DNA of 64,000 nucleotides from Novosphingobium sp. GTDB lineage: Bacteria; Pseudomonadota; Alphaproteobacteria; Sphingomonadales; Sphingomonadaceae. The DNA is taken from positions 62,001-126,000 of the forward strand of contig JACKKY010000002.1 in NCBI GenBank assembly GCA_024236175.1, in the 5' to 3' direction. The position numbers were made by a program, and so were the translations under genes. Within the stretch, counting starts at the first letter, position 1, and every line of letters starts with the position of its first letter. Positions 31,696 through 39,792 of this stretch are shown one piece after another. Under the pieces are notes generated by a model. The model did no database searches. It was not told where the DNA came from and saw only the letters and a program-made list of their open reading frames with translations.

Positions 31696-32622
31696 TTATT
31701 TCGAGCGCGTAAGATAGATGTTCATGCTGTGCTGCCACCGCTTGGGAAGGATGTGGTCAAGCGCAGACAGCAGCACGAACCACGCCCTGTAGAACGGATA
31801 GAAGTTTCCCAGCGGATCAAACCACTTTGGGAAATACTGATTGCAGCGTCGAATCTTGACCTGGATGTTCGACCCCTTGAACGCATCCGTAATCGATGCC
31901 TCATCAATCCTGTCGGTGGTCGCGTCTCCGTATTCTGTCGAAAAATTGAAAAATTCCAGGATCTTCTGCCACATCCCCAAGTCAGCCGGTTCGGCGATGA
32001 TGAACACGTTTCGACTGATCTGTGTACCTTTTGCAAGGAATTCCAGTAAGTTGGGGTAATGGTGGGCCGATGAGTAGATGAACAGGACATCGAATGTATC
32101 GTCTCTGAAAGGAACCGTATCGGACGCTGCCACGACTCCCTGAAAGGACGTATCCGGGAATGCATCCTTCAACACGTCCAGACAGTACCTGACCGGCGGC
32201 GATACAATATCGGCCATCCAGACTTCGCGTGCGCCAAGGCTCGCCGCGATCCTCGCCCCACGTCCTGCGCCACACGAAAACTCGAGCACTCTGGCATCCT
32301 TGAAAGCATCACCGTGTTTGCGGATCAGATCCTCAAGCCCCTTGAGTTCGGAAAGATATCTCGCTTTGGTGTGCTTCCTGTTGGGAAGCGATGTCCGGTC
32401 GATCACTGACAGGTTCTCGCCACGCATTTCTCTCATGGTGCCGATGAGTTCGCGGATTTCCTTGATCTCGCTCTCGTCGATGCCACCATTGTCGATGACA
32501 AAATTAGGGACGCCCTCTTCCAGAGCATATGCAGTGCCGCAGTTGCTACAAACTTGTTTGCTGCCCTCGTCTTGCAGCTCGCCCGAGCATGCAGGGCAGC
32601 AGAGAATATTTGTACTGGTCAA
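31696..32622 (-). CDS. SAM-dependent methyltransferase with N-terminal zinc ribbon
   Basis: The 308-residue protein opens with a Trm112-like zinc ribbon (CPACSGEL...CSNCG, about residues 9-30) and has a class I methyltransferase core with VLEFSCGAGRGARIAA as motif I and a DVLFIYSSAHHY segment later. Such proteins methylate small molecules or act in secretion or polysaccharide pathways; the substrate is unknown. Base composition is clearly lower in GC (about 47% in sampled 60-base lines) than its neighbours, and it lies next to tRNA-Arg, so it looks acquired. About 170 bp upstream is non-coding and also AT-rich. Confidence 0.82.
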   Translation of the reverse strand: MTSTNILCCPACSGELQDEGSKQVCSNCGTAYALEEGVPNFVIDNGGIDESEIKEIRELIGTMREMRGENLSVIDRTSLPNRKHTKARYLSELKGLEDLIRKHGDAFKDARVLEFSCGAGRGARIAASLGAREVWMADIVSPPVRYCLDVLKDAFPDTSFQGVVAASDTVPFRDDTFDVLFIYSSAHHYPNLLEFLAKGTQISRNVFIIAEPADLGMWQKILEFFNFSTEYGDATTDRIDEASITDAFKGSNIQVKIRRCNQYFPKWFDPLGNFYPFYRAWFVLLSALDHILPKRWQHSMNIYLTRSK

Positions 32623-32793
32623 GAAGGCCTCCCGAGGCGCTCGAGCGTTGACGAACTAGGTCATGCCAGACTGCTGCAGACATTCCTCTAGATCAATGAA
32701 TTATCCCGGCGTATCCGGTTGCCGGCAGCTTGCCAGTGCCGGAAAACTGCTGCTCTCGAATTCAGGAATCAGGGCAAAACTTTTCCTTTTACC

Positions 32794-33693
32794 CTACCAA
32801 TCCGCCACTGGCTCGACGAAGCGGTGAGCCGCCTCGGCCAACTGGTTGTTGAGTTCGGCCTCTTCAGTAGACAGTTCGCCACTCTTGAAGAGCAGGAATT
32901 CGGTAACGCCCGCTTCGCGGAAGCGTTCCAGTTCCTCCATGTTGGTCCAGCTGAAGATCGCCTTGCTGATTCTCAGGGCATCGGGATCGCGCCCCTGTTC
33001 GCGGGTCAGTTCCTTCAGACGTCGGACTTTGTTCGCCATTTCGTCGACCGGAACCGAGTAGGCCAGCCAACCGTCTCCGGCCCGGGCCACGCGTTTCATC
33101 GCAATTTCGGTGTCGCCGCCGATCATGATGGGCACTGTGCCGTTGACTGGACGCGGATAAAGATAGGCATCGCTGAAGGAAATCGTCCGGCCATGGAATT
33201 CGGCCGCATCGTCGCGCCATAGCGTGCGCATGACGTCGATATATTCGTCCGTTAGCTTTCCGCGCGAAGACCAGTCCACCCCGATCGCCTCTGCTTCCTC
33301 CTTGCACCAGCCCACGCCGACGCCGAGCGTGACGCGGCCCTGGCTCATTTCGTCGATGCAGATCACCTCCTTGGCAAGCACGACGGGATTGCGCTGTGGC
33401 AGGATCAGTATCGAGGTTCCCAACTCGATTTTGGATGTAGCGGCGGCAACCCAGCACATGCCCATCACCGGGTCGATGAAATAGGAGCGCGGATCTGGGA
33501 TTGGGGGTTCGTCGTTGCCCCACGAGGATACCCCTCCGTAAGGGTATTTCGATTCATAGGAACCGAACAGCAGCACGTGATCGCCGAACCAGTAGGAGGC
33601 AAATCCCTCTCTTTCTGCCGCCTGCGCAGAGCGGCGCAGGAAGTCGCCACTCGAACACGGGCCGGGAAACTCGCAGCAAATTCCAACCTTCAT
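32794..33693 (-). CDS. LLM-class flavin/F420-type oxidoreductase
   Basis: The 299-residue protein is a luciferase-like TIM-barrel protein: MKVGICCEFPGPCSSGDF, FASYWFGDHVLL, ATSKIELGTSILILPQRNPVVLAKE and TLGVGVGWCKEEAEAIG match proteins usually annotated as TIGR03619-type F420-dependent oxidoreductases. Whether it uses F420 or FMN cannot be decided; most proteobacterial members are untested. It is the last of three minus-strand genes with the amidohydrolase and cytochrome P450, suggesting a shared catabolic or modifying pathway. Confidence 0.87.
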   Translation of the reverse strand: MKVGICCEFPGPCSSGDFLRRSAQAAEREGFASYWFGDHVLLFGSYESKYPYGGVSSWGNDEPPIPDPRSYFIDPVMGMCWVAAATSKIELGTSILILPQRNPVVLAKEVICIDEMSQGRVTLGVGVGWCKEEAEAIGVDWSSRGKLTDEYIDVMRTLWRDDAAEFHGRTISFSDAYLYPRPVNGTVPIMIGGDTEIAMKRVARAGDGWLAYSVPVDEMANKVRRLKELTREQGRDPDALRISKAIFSWTNMEELERFREAGVTEFLLFKSGELSTEEAELNNQLAEAAHRFVEPVADW

Positions 33694-33728
33694 CGAAGTC
33701 TCTCCAGTGTCTCGCGTCCGGACCGGGC

Positions 33729-34625
33729 CTAGCTCTTTTCCCAGTTGAGCCAGTTCCGGGCGGTTCGCCCCAGCACATGCTCTTTCTCGCTTTCGGAAAG
33801 GCCGGGATCGTTACGAATCGAGAAGATCAGCTCGGCCCAGCTTTCGCCAGTCTGGTTCGCGGAGACGTCGCTGGCCCACATGACCCGCTCCGCGCCGAAG
33901 GCATCCAGTGCCTTGCGCAGGAACGGGCGCGATCCTTCGTTCGGGAAGCCGCCAGCATCGAACATCGTTGGTGCATGAGCCCATTTCAGCGCCACATTGG
34001 GATGGTCCGCGATCCTCAGCACCTTGTCGAAGGCCTCGCTGATCGGTTCCGCGCCGACCTTGCCCCAATAGTCCTGACTGTCGGGCAACCCTTCCATCTG
34101 AGCGAAGATCGGCCAGAGCAGCTTGCCGGGCGGCATGCCGCAATGGCAGATGATCACTCGTACGTCGGGAAACTTCTGAAGATATGGCGCGAGCAAGTCG
34201 GTGTTTCCGGCAATCTGGATGAAGATGGGGAACCCGAAGTCGTCGGCTGCGCTGAATATGCACTCCATGTCGCCATCGGCGAAGGATTTGAGATCTGCGC
34301 GGGTCATGCCGGGCGAAACGCGCAAGGCCCGGACATTGGGGCAATCCCTTGCCAGTTTCACGACATTGTAGAGTTCAGGGTCGCGCTGGTCGACGCGGAT
34401 GAGGTGGGAAAAGCGTCCGGGGTAGGTCCATTCGGCCAGCTCCGCAGTTGGCGAGGTAGTCCGGATGGCCTCGCCACCCTTGCCGACACCGTAATAGGGA
34501 TGTCCCGGTGTTCCCATCCACCATTCGTCGATCAGAACGGAGGCAATTCCCAGGGCATCGAGGGCGGCGACCATTTCCGCGGCCCCGCCCGGACCAAGAT
34601 GTGCCTGACTGTCGACTATGTCCAT
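33729..34625 (-). CDS. Amidohydrolase-superfamily (amidohydrolase 2) protein
   Basis: The 298-residue protein resembles the ACMSD-like amidohydrolase group: an N-terminal metal motif variant MDIVDSQAHLGP (Q in place of the first histidine), a His in VIICHCGMP and the catalytic Asp in VMWASDVSAN. Members hydrolyse or decarboxylate small ring compounds and lactones. ATG at 34625 with GAGAGGAAG directly upstream is preferred to the start at 34652. It lies 35 bp before the LLM oxidoreductase gene. Substrate unknown. Confidence 0.8.
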   Translation of the reverse strand: MDIVDSQAHLGPGGAAEMVAALDALGIASVLIDEWWMGTPGHPYYGVGKGGEAIRTTSPTAELAEWTYPGRFSHLIRVDQRDPELYNVVKLARDCPNVRALRVSPGMTRADLKSFADGDMECIFSAADDFGFPIFIQIAGNTDLLAPYLQKFPDVRVIICHCGMPPGKLLWPIFAQMEGLPDSQDYWGKVGAEPISEAFDKVLRIADHPNVALKWAHAPTMFDAGGFPNEGSRPFLRKALDAFGAERVMWASDVSANQTGESWAELIFSIRNDPGLSESEKEHVLGRTARNWLNWEKS

Positions 34626-34801
34626 CTTCCTCTCCCACTTCGGTGCCCGCAATTGCTCTCGGCGCCCCGGTCTTTGCCTTTCACTGCCTCATTATGCCTT
34701 CATCCTCCAGGCCAGTTCTCCATCCAGACCGGAAGAAGCGACGGCGGCAGTTTCGGCGGCATTGAATACACACTCAGTTGCCGTGGCAAGTGCTTGCGCC
34801 C

Positions 34802-36028
34802 TCATGTTTTCACCATTGCGGGTTCAAATTCGATAGGCAGCCCGCGAATGCCCCAGACGCCGGGAAAGGGGCGCCAACCCAACGGGCCGGATGACCTTGG
34901 CTTCGTGATCCGTCGCGCGATCAGGTGTAGTCCCTCCGCCAGCTGGACGCGAGCGATATGCTGGCCGAGGCAAATATGTGCGCCAAGCGCGAACCCGACA
35001 TGCGGATGTTTCTGTTCCCGGTCCGGCCGGAAAGTGTCGGCATCCTCGATCGTCGTGGAATCGCGACCGATGACGCTCCAGGGAAACCACAATACGGTCC
35101 CGGCCGGCATCAGCACGTCGCGATAGGAGATGTCCTCGACAAGCAGCCGATTGGTCGTGGTTACGCTGTGCAGGCGCATGGTTTTGTCGAGCACCCTGCT
35201 GCAGAATCCCGGGTCTGCGGCGCACCTTTCGTAAACATCGGGGTGGTCGACGAGTTCGTACATCGCCAGCGTCAGAACATTCTTCGATGTATCGAAGCCG
35301 GCCACGAGCAGGAAAATGAGCAGGTCCGCCATTTCGCGCAGCGTCATGCCACCGGAGGCCCTGGCCTCGATCAGGAGGTCGAGCAGGTCTTCCTCGTTAC
35401 CCGGGCGCCAGATCGCCTCCCGCTCGACGACGAGTTCGTGGGCGAAGCTGTCGAGCACTGCGAAGGCTTCTTCCAGCGCCGGAAGGTAGCGTGGGTCCAT
35501 GCTTACGCTCAGGCCCATCGCTTCCATCGACGAGCGCAGGCGCGGAATGTCCTCCGGTGGTGCACCGATAAGCCTGCACATGACCGTAATCGGGAACCAG
35601 GATGCGAACTCTTCGAAGTCGAAAGCCCCTTTCGGAGCCCATTCGTCGAGAAGCTGCGAGATCACATCGCGCATCAACGGCCGATGAAGGTTGGCTCTGC
35701 GCGGTGTGAACGCCGGGGCAAGCAGATCGCGAAGTCGTTTGTGTTCGGCCCCCGACCTGCTGAGGATATGGGCTTCCTGGAAGCGTCCCCATGCCGTGCC
35801 CCTCGCTCCCATCAGGTCGACCATCTGATCGTAAGGCATCCGCATGCTGCCTTCCATTGCCATCAAGTCCCTGACCGCGTGGTAGTTGGTAACAACGTAC
35901 CCCAGGCTCGAACCGGCGAGCCAGGGATGCTGCTGCCGAGCCGCCGTGAAATGGGGAAAGGGGTTCTCGCCGAAGGACGGCTCGACCATTGCCAGATCAG
36001 GCAGGTCGAGCGCGGAAATGGCTTGCAT
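34802..36028 (-). CDS. Cytochrome P450
   Basis: This soluble bacterial P450 (about 408 residues) has the I-helix AGFDTSKN, a K-helix ExxR-type region, and the haem-binding loop FALGAHICLGQHIAR with the proximal Cys. It would mono-oxygenate an organic substrate using a separate ferredoxin system, which is not encoded nearby. The ATG at 36028 is preferred because GGAGGA lies 5 bp upstream; ATGs at 36052 and 36091 are alternatives that would overlap the promoter region shared with the divergent SMP-30 gene. About 175 bp of non-coding DNA separates it from the amidohydrolase gene. Confidence 0.92.
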   Translation of the reverse strand: MQAISALDLPDLAMVEPSFGENPFPHFTAARQQHPWLAGSSLGYVVTNYHAVRDLMAMEGSMRMPYDQMVDLMGARGTAWGRFQEAHILSRSGAEHKRLRDLLAPAFTPRRANLHRPLMRDVISQLLDEWAPKGAFDFEEFASWFPITVMCRLIGAPPEDIPRLRSSMEAMGLSVSMDPRYLPALEEAFAVLDSFAHELVVEREAIWRPGNEEDLLDLLIEARASGGMTLREMADLLIFLLVAGFDTSKNVLTLAMYELVDHPDVYERCAADPGFCSRVLDKTMRLHSVTTTNRLLVEDISYRDVLMPAGTVLWFPWSVIGRDSTTIEDADTFRPDREQKHPHVGFALGAHICLGQHIARVQLAEGLHLIARRITKPRSSGPLGWRPFPGVWGIRGLPIEFEPAMVKT

Positions 36029-36085
36029 CTGGTCCTCCGGTCCGCCGATCATTCCTGATCGCCCGTTCGCTTGCACGATTGCAAC

Positions 36086-36102
36086 GAACATACTGTATTG
36101 TC
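36086..36102. promoter_or_regulatory. Palindromic candidate operator between P450 and SMP-30 genes
   Basis: GAACATACTGTATTGTC is symmetric around the T at 36094: the core ATACTGTAT is a perfect inverted repeat and the outer bases partly match. It lies in the 129 bp divergent interval in an AT-rich patch. Sites of this shape often bind TetR-type repressors, but no regulator gene lies nearby; the role is inferred. Confidence 0.4.
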
Positions 36103-36157
36103 TTCAACAAGCGAGAGGCGCCGAGAGATTCTTGGCCGATCGAGGGGAGAGGAAGGC

Positions 36158-37033
36158 ATGGAATTCGAGGAAATCGCGTCGGGCTACTGCTTTCTGGAGG
36201 CACCGCGTGTCGCCGGAGAACACGTCTGGTTTACCGACCTCCTGCTTGGTGGGATGCATCGCCTCTCGCCCGACGGCAGCATTGACGTGTTCCTGCCCGA
36301 TCGCACGCACATCGGTGGTGCCTGCCTCAACGAAGACGGCCGGGTGATCTGCGGCGGTCCCGGCGGGTTGGTCTGGCTCGATCCGGACACCGGGCGATCC
36401 GGTCCCGTCCTCGACAGGATCGAGGGCGAAGTCTTCCACGGAACGAACGACTTCTTTCCCGACGGCAAGGGCGGCCTCTATTTCGGTACACTCGGCAGCG
36501 GCGGAGAGTATGAGCAGGAACAGGTCCCGACCGCGATTTTCCATATCGATGCAGACCGCAGGGTAACGAAGCAGGATGACGGGCTGAAATTCTGCAACGG
36601 CATCGGCCTCAGTCCGGACGGCAAGCGTCTCTACCATGTCGAAAGCCTGGTCGGGATCTATGCTTACGACGTCGGTCCGGACGGAAGCCTAGGCCACAAG
36701 GCGCTGTTCAGCGATCGGGCAGAGGGCGACGGGCTTGCTGTCGATGCGGAAGGTTGCGTCTGGGTCGCGATGTTCGATGGGGGAGAGATCGTGCGCTTCC
36801 GCCCGGACGGAAGCGTCGAGCGCCGCATCGACGTGCCCTGCAAGGTCGTGACCAGCCTCTGTTTCGGCGGCCCTGACTGGCGCGATCTCTATGTGGCGAC
36901 GGGCGGCAATGTCGGAGTGGATGCGATGCTGCGCGGCGAGCTTCCCCCGAAGGAGGCCAGTCTCTTCCATGCCCGTTCGGAGGTGCCGGGGTTGCCGGTT
37001 CCGGTCACCAGCTTCAGCCTGCCTCCGGTCTAG
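36158..37033 (+). CDS. SMP-30/gluconolactonase/LRE-family protein
   Basis: The 291-residue protein is a six-bladed propeller of the SMP-30 family: FLEAPRVAGEHVWFTDLL at the N-terminus, then CNGIGLSPDGKRLYHVES and GDGLAVDAEGCVWVAMFDGG with the metal ligands Glu, Asn and Asp. Members hydrolyse lactones. The ATG at 36158 has GAGAGGAAGG upstream; an extension to 36071 would cover the palindromic element. It is divergent from the P450 gene and its stop overlaps the convergent gene by 4 bp, so it probably belongs functionally with the P450/amidohydrolase/LLM group. Confidence 0.88.
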   Translation: MEFEEIASGYCFLEAPRVAGEHVWFTDLLLGGMHRLSPDGSIDVFLPDRTHIGGACLNEDGRVICGGPGGLVWLDPDTGRSGPVLDRIEGEVFHGTNDFFPDGKGGLYFGTLGSGGEYEQEQVPTAIFHIDADRRVTKQDDGLKFCNGIGLSPDGKRLYHVESLVGIYAYDVGPDGSLGHKALFSDRAEGDGLAVDAEGCVWVAMFDGGEIVRFRPDGSVERRIDVPCKVVTSLCFGGPDWRDLYVATGGNVGVDAMLRGELPPKEASLFHARSEVPGLPVPVTSFSLPPV

Positions 37034-37356
37034 GTCTCCGGGTCTCCGAACACCTGATCTGCCACCAGGATGGCCGTGTTCGCCGCCGGCCAGCCCGCGT
37101 AGAAGGCAAGGTGGGTGATCATCTCGACGATCTCGTCTCGGGTCACGCCGTTGTCGAGCGCCTTCTGCATATGGAACGGAAGCTCGTTCTGCCGGCACAG
37201 GGCGATCAGGGTGGTGACGGTAATCATGCTCCGGTCGCGGGGAGACAGACCGGGGCTTGCCCAGACGTCGTCGAACAGGACCGTGTCGGTGATTTCCGCG
37301 AATTTCGGCGCGATATGGCCGAAGGCGTCGCGGGCGCCCGTGGACTTGCCGGACAC
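37030..37356 (-). CDS. Carboxymuconolactone decarboxylase-family protein
   Basis: The 108-residue protein contains the CMD/AhpD-like fold: LSPRDRSMITVTTLIAL, followed by ELPFHMQKALDNGVTRDEIVEMITHLAFYAGWPAA. It lacks the CxxC of AhpD, so a decarboxylase or lactonase-like rather than peroxidase role is likely. It converges on and overlaps the SMP-30 gene by 4 bp. The substrate is unknown. Confidence 0.88.
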   Translation of the reverse strand: MSGKSTGARDAFGHIAPKFAEITDTVLFDDVWASPGLSPRDRSMITVTTLIALCRQNELPFHMQKALDNGVTRDEIVEMITHLAFYAGWPAANTAILVADQVFGDPET

Positions 37357-37434
37357 TATGCTCTCCCAGTGATGCTTCGGCTGAGTGGGGCCGCGCCAGG
37401 ACCCGTTGTCAAGGATGCGTTGGCCCGAACTGGG

Positions 37435-38454
37435 TCAGACGAGCGAGCGCGATTCGGCGATCTCGGCGATTCCTCGCCTGCCGTCGATGCGATCGAGCTG
37501 GACGACGATGTCGATCACCGAGGCCGCGTATTCGAGCGTTTCGGCCCGGCTCAGGCCGATATTGGTCTGCATCGCCATGAGAGCGATCTGTTCCAGCGCC
37601 CCCCTGGGCGAATTGGCGTGGACGGTGGAAAAGGAGCCCGGATGCCCGGTGTTGATCGCGCGCAGGAAGCTCACCGTCTCGTTGCCCCGCAGTTCGCCCA
37701 GAACGATCCGGTCCGGCCGGAGGCGAAGCGCGGCCTGAAGCAGGTCGTTGGCAGAAACTTTTGCTTCACCGAGTTCTCCCTTGACCGCGATCAGGCCAAC
37801 GCCGTTGGCGCCCGGCAGTTTGAGCTCGGCTGTGTCTTCCACCAGCACCACGCGCTCGTGGCCGGGAATTTCGTGAAGCATGGCGTTGAGGAACGTGGTC
37901 TTGCCGGTCGAAGTGCCGCCGGAGATCAATATCGTGCGGCGGCGCGCGATCGCTTCGCGCAGATAGGCGATCGGCTCGGCTATGGGATCGGGCATGGGCA
38001 CTTCGGGCCGTTGCACGATCGGTCCCCGGTCGTATGCGTCGAGCGGCAGTTCAAGCAGACGGTGGCGCCGAATGGCGAGAGTCCAGTGCCGTCGTGTTGC
38101 AGGAGGCCCGCACAGCTGGATACGCGCGCCGTCGGGCAGCGTGGCGGAGAGCAGCGGATGTTCGCGGTTGATGCCCTGATGGCTGACGCGCGCAACCTGC
38201 TCGGCAAGACGCTGCAACAGGCGGTCGTCGATTTCCGGCAGCTCGATGCGCTGCATGCCAGGATGCGCTGCGTCCTCGATCCAGAGTTCGCCCGGCCGGT
38301 TTACCAGAATCTCGGTAACGCTCTCTCGTTCGAGCCATGGGCGCAGCGGCGCGAGATAGGCTTCAAGATAGACGCTGCGAGGCATCGCAGGCGATGTGTC
38401 CTGCTTCTCCTGCTCTGCTTGCAGCGGATGAATCGTCCCGGTCATGACAACCAC
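37435..38454 (-). CDS. virB11: VirB11-type secretion ATPase
   Basis: VirB11 proteins are hexameric ATPases that power type IV secretion. The 339-residue product has an N-terminal domain (VTEILVNRPGELWIE), Walker A GGTSTGKTTF, an Asp box and the conserved GELRGNETVSFLRAINTGHPGSFSTVHANSP segment. The GTG at 38454 has AGGA 5-8 bp upstream; an ATG at 38445 is the alternative. It follows the virB2-like gene by about 50 bp. No virB3-virB10 or coupling protein gene is in the window. Confidence 0.88.
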   Translation of the reverse strand: MVVMTGTIHPLQAEQEKQDTSPAMPRSVYLEAYLAPLRPWLERESVTEILVNRPGELWIEDAAHPGMQRIELPEIDDRLLQRLAEQVARVSHQGINREHPLLSATLPDGARIQLCGPPATRRHWTLAIRRHRLLELPLDAYDRGPIVQRPEVPMPDPIAEPIAYLREAIARRRTILISGGTSTGKTTFLNAMLHEIPGHERVVLVEDTAELKLPGANGVGLIAVKGELGEAKVSANDLLQAALRLRPDRIVLGELRGNETVSFLRAINTGHPGSFSTVHANSPRGALEQIALMAMQTNIGLSRAETLEYAASVIDIVVQLDRIDGRRGIAEIAESRSLV

Positions 38455-38502
38455 GATTGTCCTACGGCTTATTCGGGAAGTCGAGGCGTATTTGCGATGT
38501 CA

Positions 38503-38844
38503 TCACGCCGCCGCCGACTGGATGCCGGAGACGATTGCGCCGGCGCCGAACAATATGAAGCATCCGATGATCACGGTTGCGCCGAAGCGCCAGTTCAGTC
38601 GACCGGTCAGCATCATGAAGCCGACCGCTGCGACCGCCATCACCGCCACGGCCGTCGCCACATTGCCCAGAAGCGTACCTTGCAGCCAGCCAAGCGCGGC
38701 CACGATCGGCCCAGATCCGGCCGGGGAGCCGCCGGCCACGGCTTGAGCGTGGACGAGCTGCGGGAACAGGAATGCAAGCAGAACCGACCAGGCCGCGGCC
38801 AGCGGCCGGAAAAGCCTGGAGTTGAGAGAAAAAATGCGAATCAT
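38503..38844 (-). CDS. virB2: VirB2/TrbC-family pilin-like protein
   Basis: The 113-residue protein has a long signal peptide ending near VHAQA, then two strongly hydrophobic helices (LLGNVATAVAVMAVAAVGFMML and FGATVIIGCFILFGAGAIV) separated by a short basic loop, the layout of VirB2/TrbC major T4SS pilins. The ATG at 38844 has GGAGGG just upstream; an ATG at 38856 is alternative. It precedes virB11 on the same strand. Confidence 0.82.
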   Translation of the reverse strand: MIRIFSLNSRLFRPLAAAWSVLLAFLFPQLVHAQAVAGGSPAGSGPIVAALGWLQGTLLGNVATAVAVMAVAAVGFMMLTGRLNWRFGATVIIGCFILFGAGAIVSGIQSAAA

Positions 38845-39008
38845 CACGCCCTCCATCGAGGGCGCGATGCGCGTGTTAGATGACAGCCTTGTGACGATCC
38901 CTTTGCAGAGCAGGGAGATGTTGCTTCGACATTCCGGATCGAACGTCTGCGGGGATCGGCTGACTGATCAGCGACCGGGTTCCCCGAAGACGATCGTGCC
39001 CGCTGCCA

Positions 39009-39383
39009 TCAACGCAGCGCCAGAGCTTCTCCGCTGCTGAGTGCCTGGGCGGCCTTGCGAGCGGCTCGCCGGGAATCCATCCAGCTTCCGTCGGCCAGCT
39101 CGAGCATGTAGCGCGTGTCGCTGTTGATTGCGGCTTCGAAGCAGTGGAGCGCCTTTTCCGCTTCGCCGAGGCGCGCGTAAGCGGTGCCGAGATTGATCAG
39201 CGCCGCGGGATCGCCCTCATCGTCCAGCTGGGATGCCAGGATAAGCTCGACAGCCTCGCGGTTGCGCTCGGCCATCAGTTCCTCATAGGCCACATCGACC
39301 TGATCGACTGCCGTCTGGCTATCGGCCATCGCGTCTGCCGGCTGTGCGAACAGAGCACCGGCTGCAAGCAAAGATGCAATCAT
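39009..39383 (-). CDS. Small exported TPR-like protein
   Basis: The 124-residue protein has a signal peptide (MIASLLAAGALFAQPADA) and one or two tetratricopeptide units (AALINLGTAYARLGEAEKALHCFEAAINSD). Such proteins mediate protein contacts in the periplasm. It is divergent from the lipoprotein/TonB-receptor pair across a 409 bp non-coding region that contains PhoB-box-like repeats, so it may share regulation with them, but there is no direct evidence. Confidence 0.7.
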   Translation of the reverse strand: MIASLLAAGALFAQPADAMADSQTAVDQVDVAYEELMAERNREAVELILASQLDDEGDPAALINLGTAYARLGEAEKALHCFEAAINSDTRYMLELADGSWMDSRRAARKAAQALSSGEALALR

Positions 39384-39457
39384 CGTCTATCTCCCAATTC
39401 CTATCGACTGGGAAACTTTCTGCCATTGCCCCCGCCGAGGCAAGGAAAATGACTCAA

Positions 39458-39475
39458 GTGTCATAAAACTGCAAT
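39458..39475 (+). promoter_or_regulatory. PhoB-box-like element
   Basis: GTGTCATAAAACTGCAAT consists of two 7 bp half-sites separated by AAAA with 11 bp spacing, and matches the general Pho-box pattern CTGTCATAAAACTGTCAT at 15 of 18 positions. It is read in the direction of the lipoprotein gene, about 320 bp upstream of it. Binding is inferred from pattern only. Confidence 0.5.
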
Positions 39476-39658
39476 CTTGATCTGAATCCGCAGTTTTCCA
39501 GCGAGTCGCGGGCAAAGAGGTGGGGGTGTGTCGACGTCCGCAAAAAAGTTGTCCGCGCTCGGCTTATGGAATTCGCGACCGCGTCAAAAAGAATCTCCTC
39601 TCCTCTGTGACAACCTCTGAAGTGCTCCGACCCGCGGCGCACCGGGGCTTGTCTCGAC

Positions 39659-39722
39659 ACTGTCATGACAGTCGCATTCCTGTCGCAAAGGAACTGTCAT
39701 GATACCGAAAACAAACTGTCAT
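39659..39722 (+). repeat. Cluster of ACTGTCAT direct repeats
   Basis: ACTGTCAT occurs at 39659-39666, 39693-39700 and 39715-39722, with a variant CCTGTCGC at 39679-39686. The last two copies are 22 bp apart (two 11 bp units), the phasing expected for tandem OmpR/PhoB-type binding. The cluster ends about 70 bp before the GTG of the lipoprotein gene. Confidence 0.55.
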
Positions 39723-39792
39723 CTGGCCTCTCTAGAGGGCGAGTCGCGTCGGCGGAGTCGCCGCGTGATTCGACCTTGAGGGGGATTTCATC

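Larger units (their letters stand above)
39384..39792. other. 409 bp non-coding interval with repeated regulatory motifs
   Basis: No supported gene lies here. The interval is between the divergent TPR and lipoprotein genes. It holds one PhoB-box-like element (39458-39475) and several copies of ACTGTCAT or close variants near 39659-39722, described separately. The remaining sequence shows no tRNA, riboswitch or clear sigma-70 hexamer pair. Confidence 0.7.

Noticed and set aside
33501..35126. 541-codon plus-strand open frame across the LLM/amidohydrolase/P450 genes
   Set aside because: It spans three well-supported genes on the other strand and shows no motif.
31557..37356. A complete genomic island starting at tRNA-Arg
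   Set aside because: Only the methyltransferase has atypical composition; no integrase, transposase or repeated tRNA end was found, and the P450 group has normal GC.
37111..38883. 590-codon plus-strand open frame opposite virB11/virB2
   Set aside because: Antisense to clear VirB11 and VirB2-like genes; composition typical of a shadow frame.
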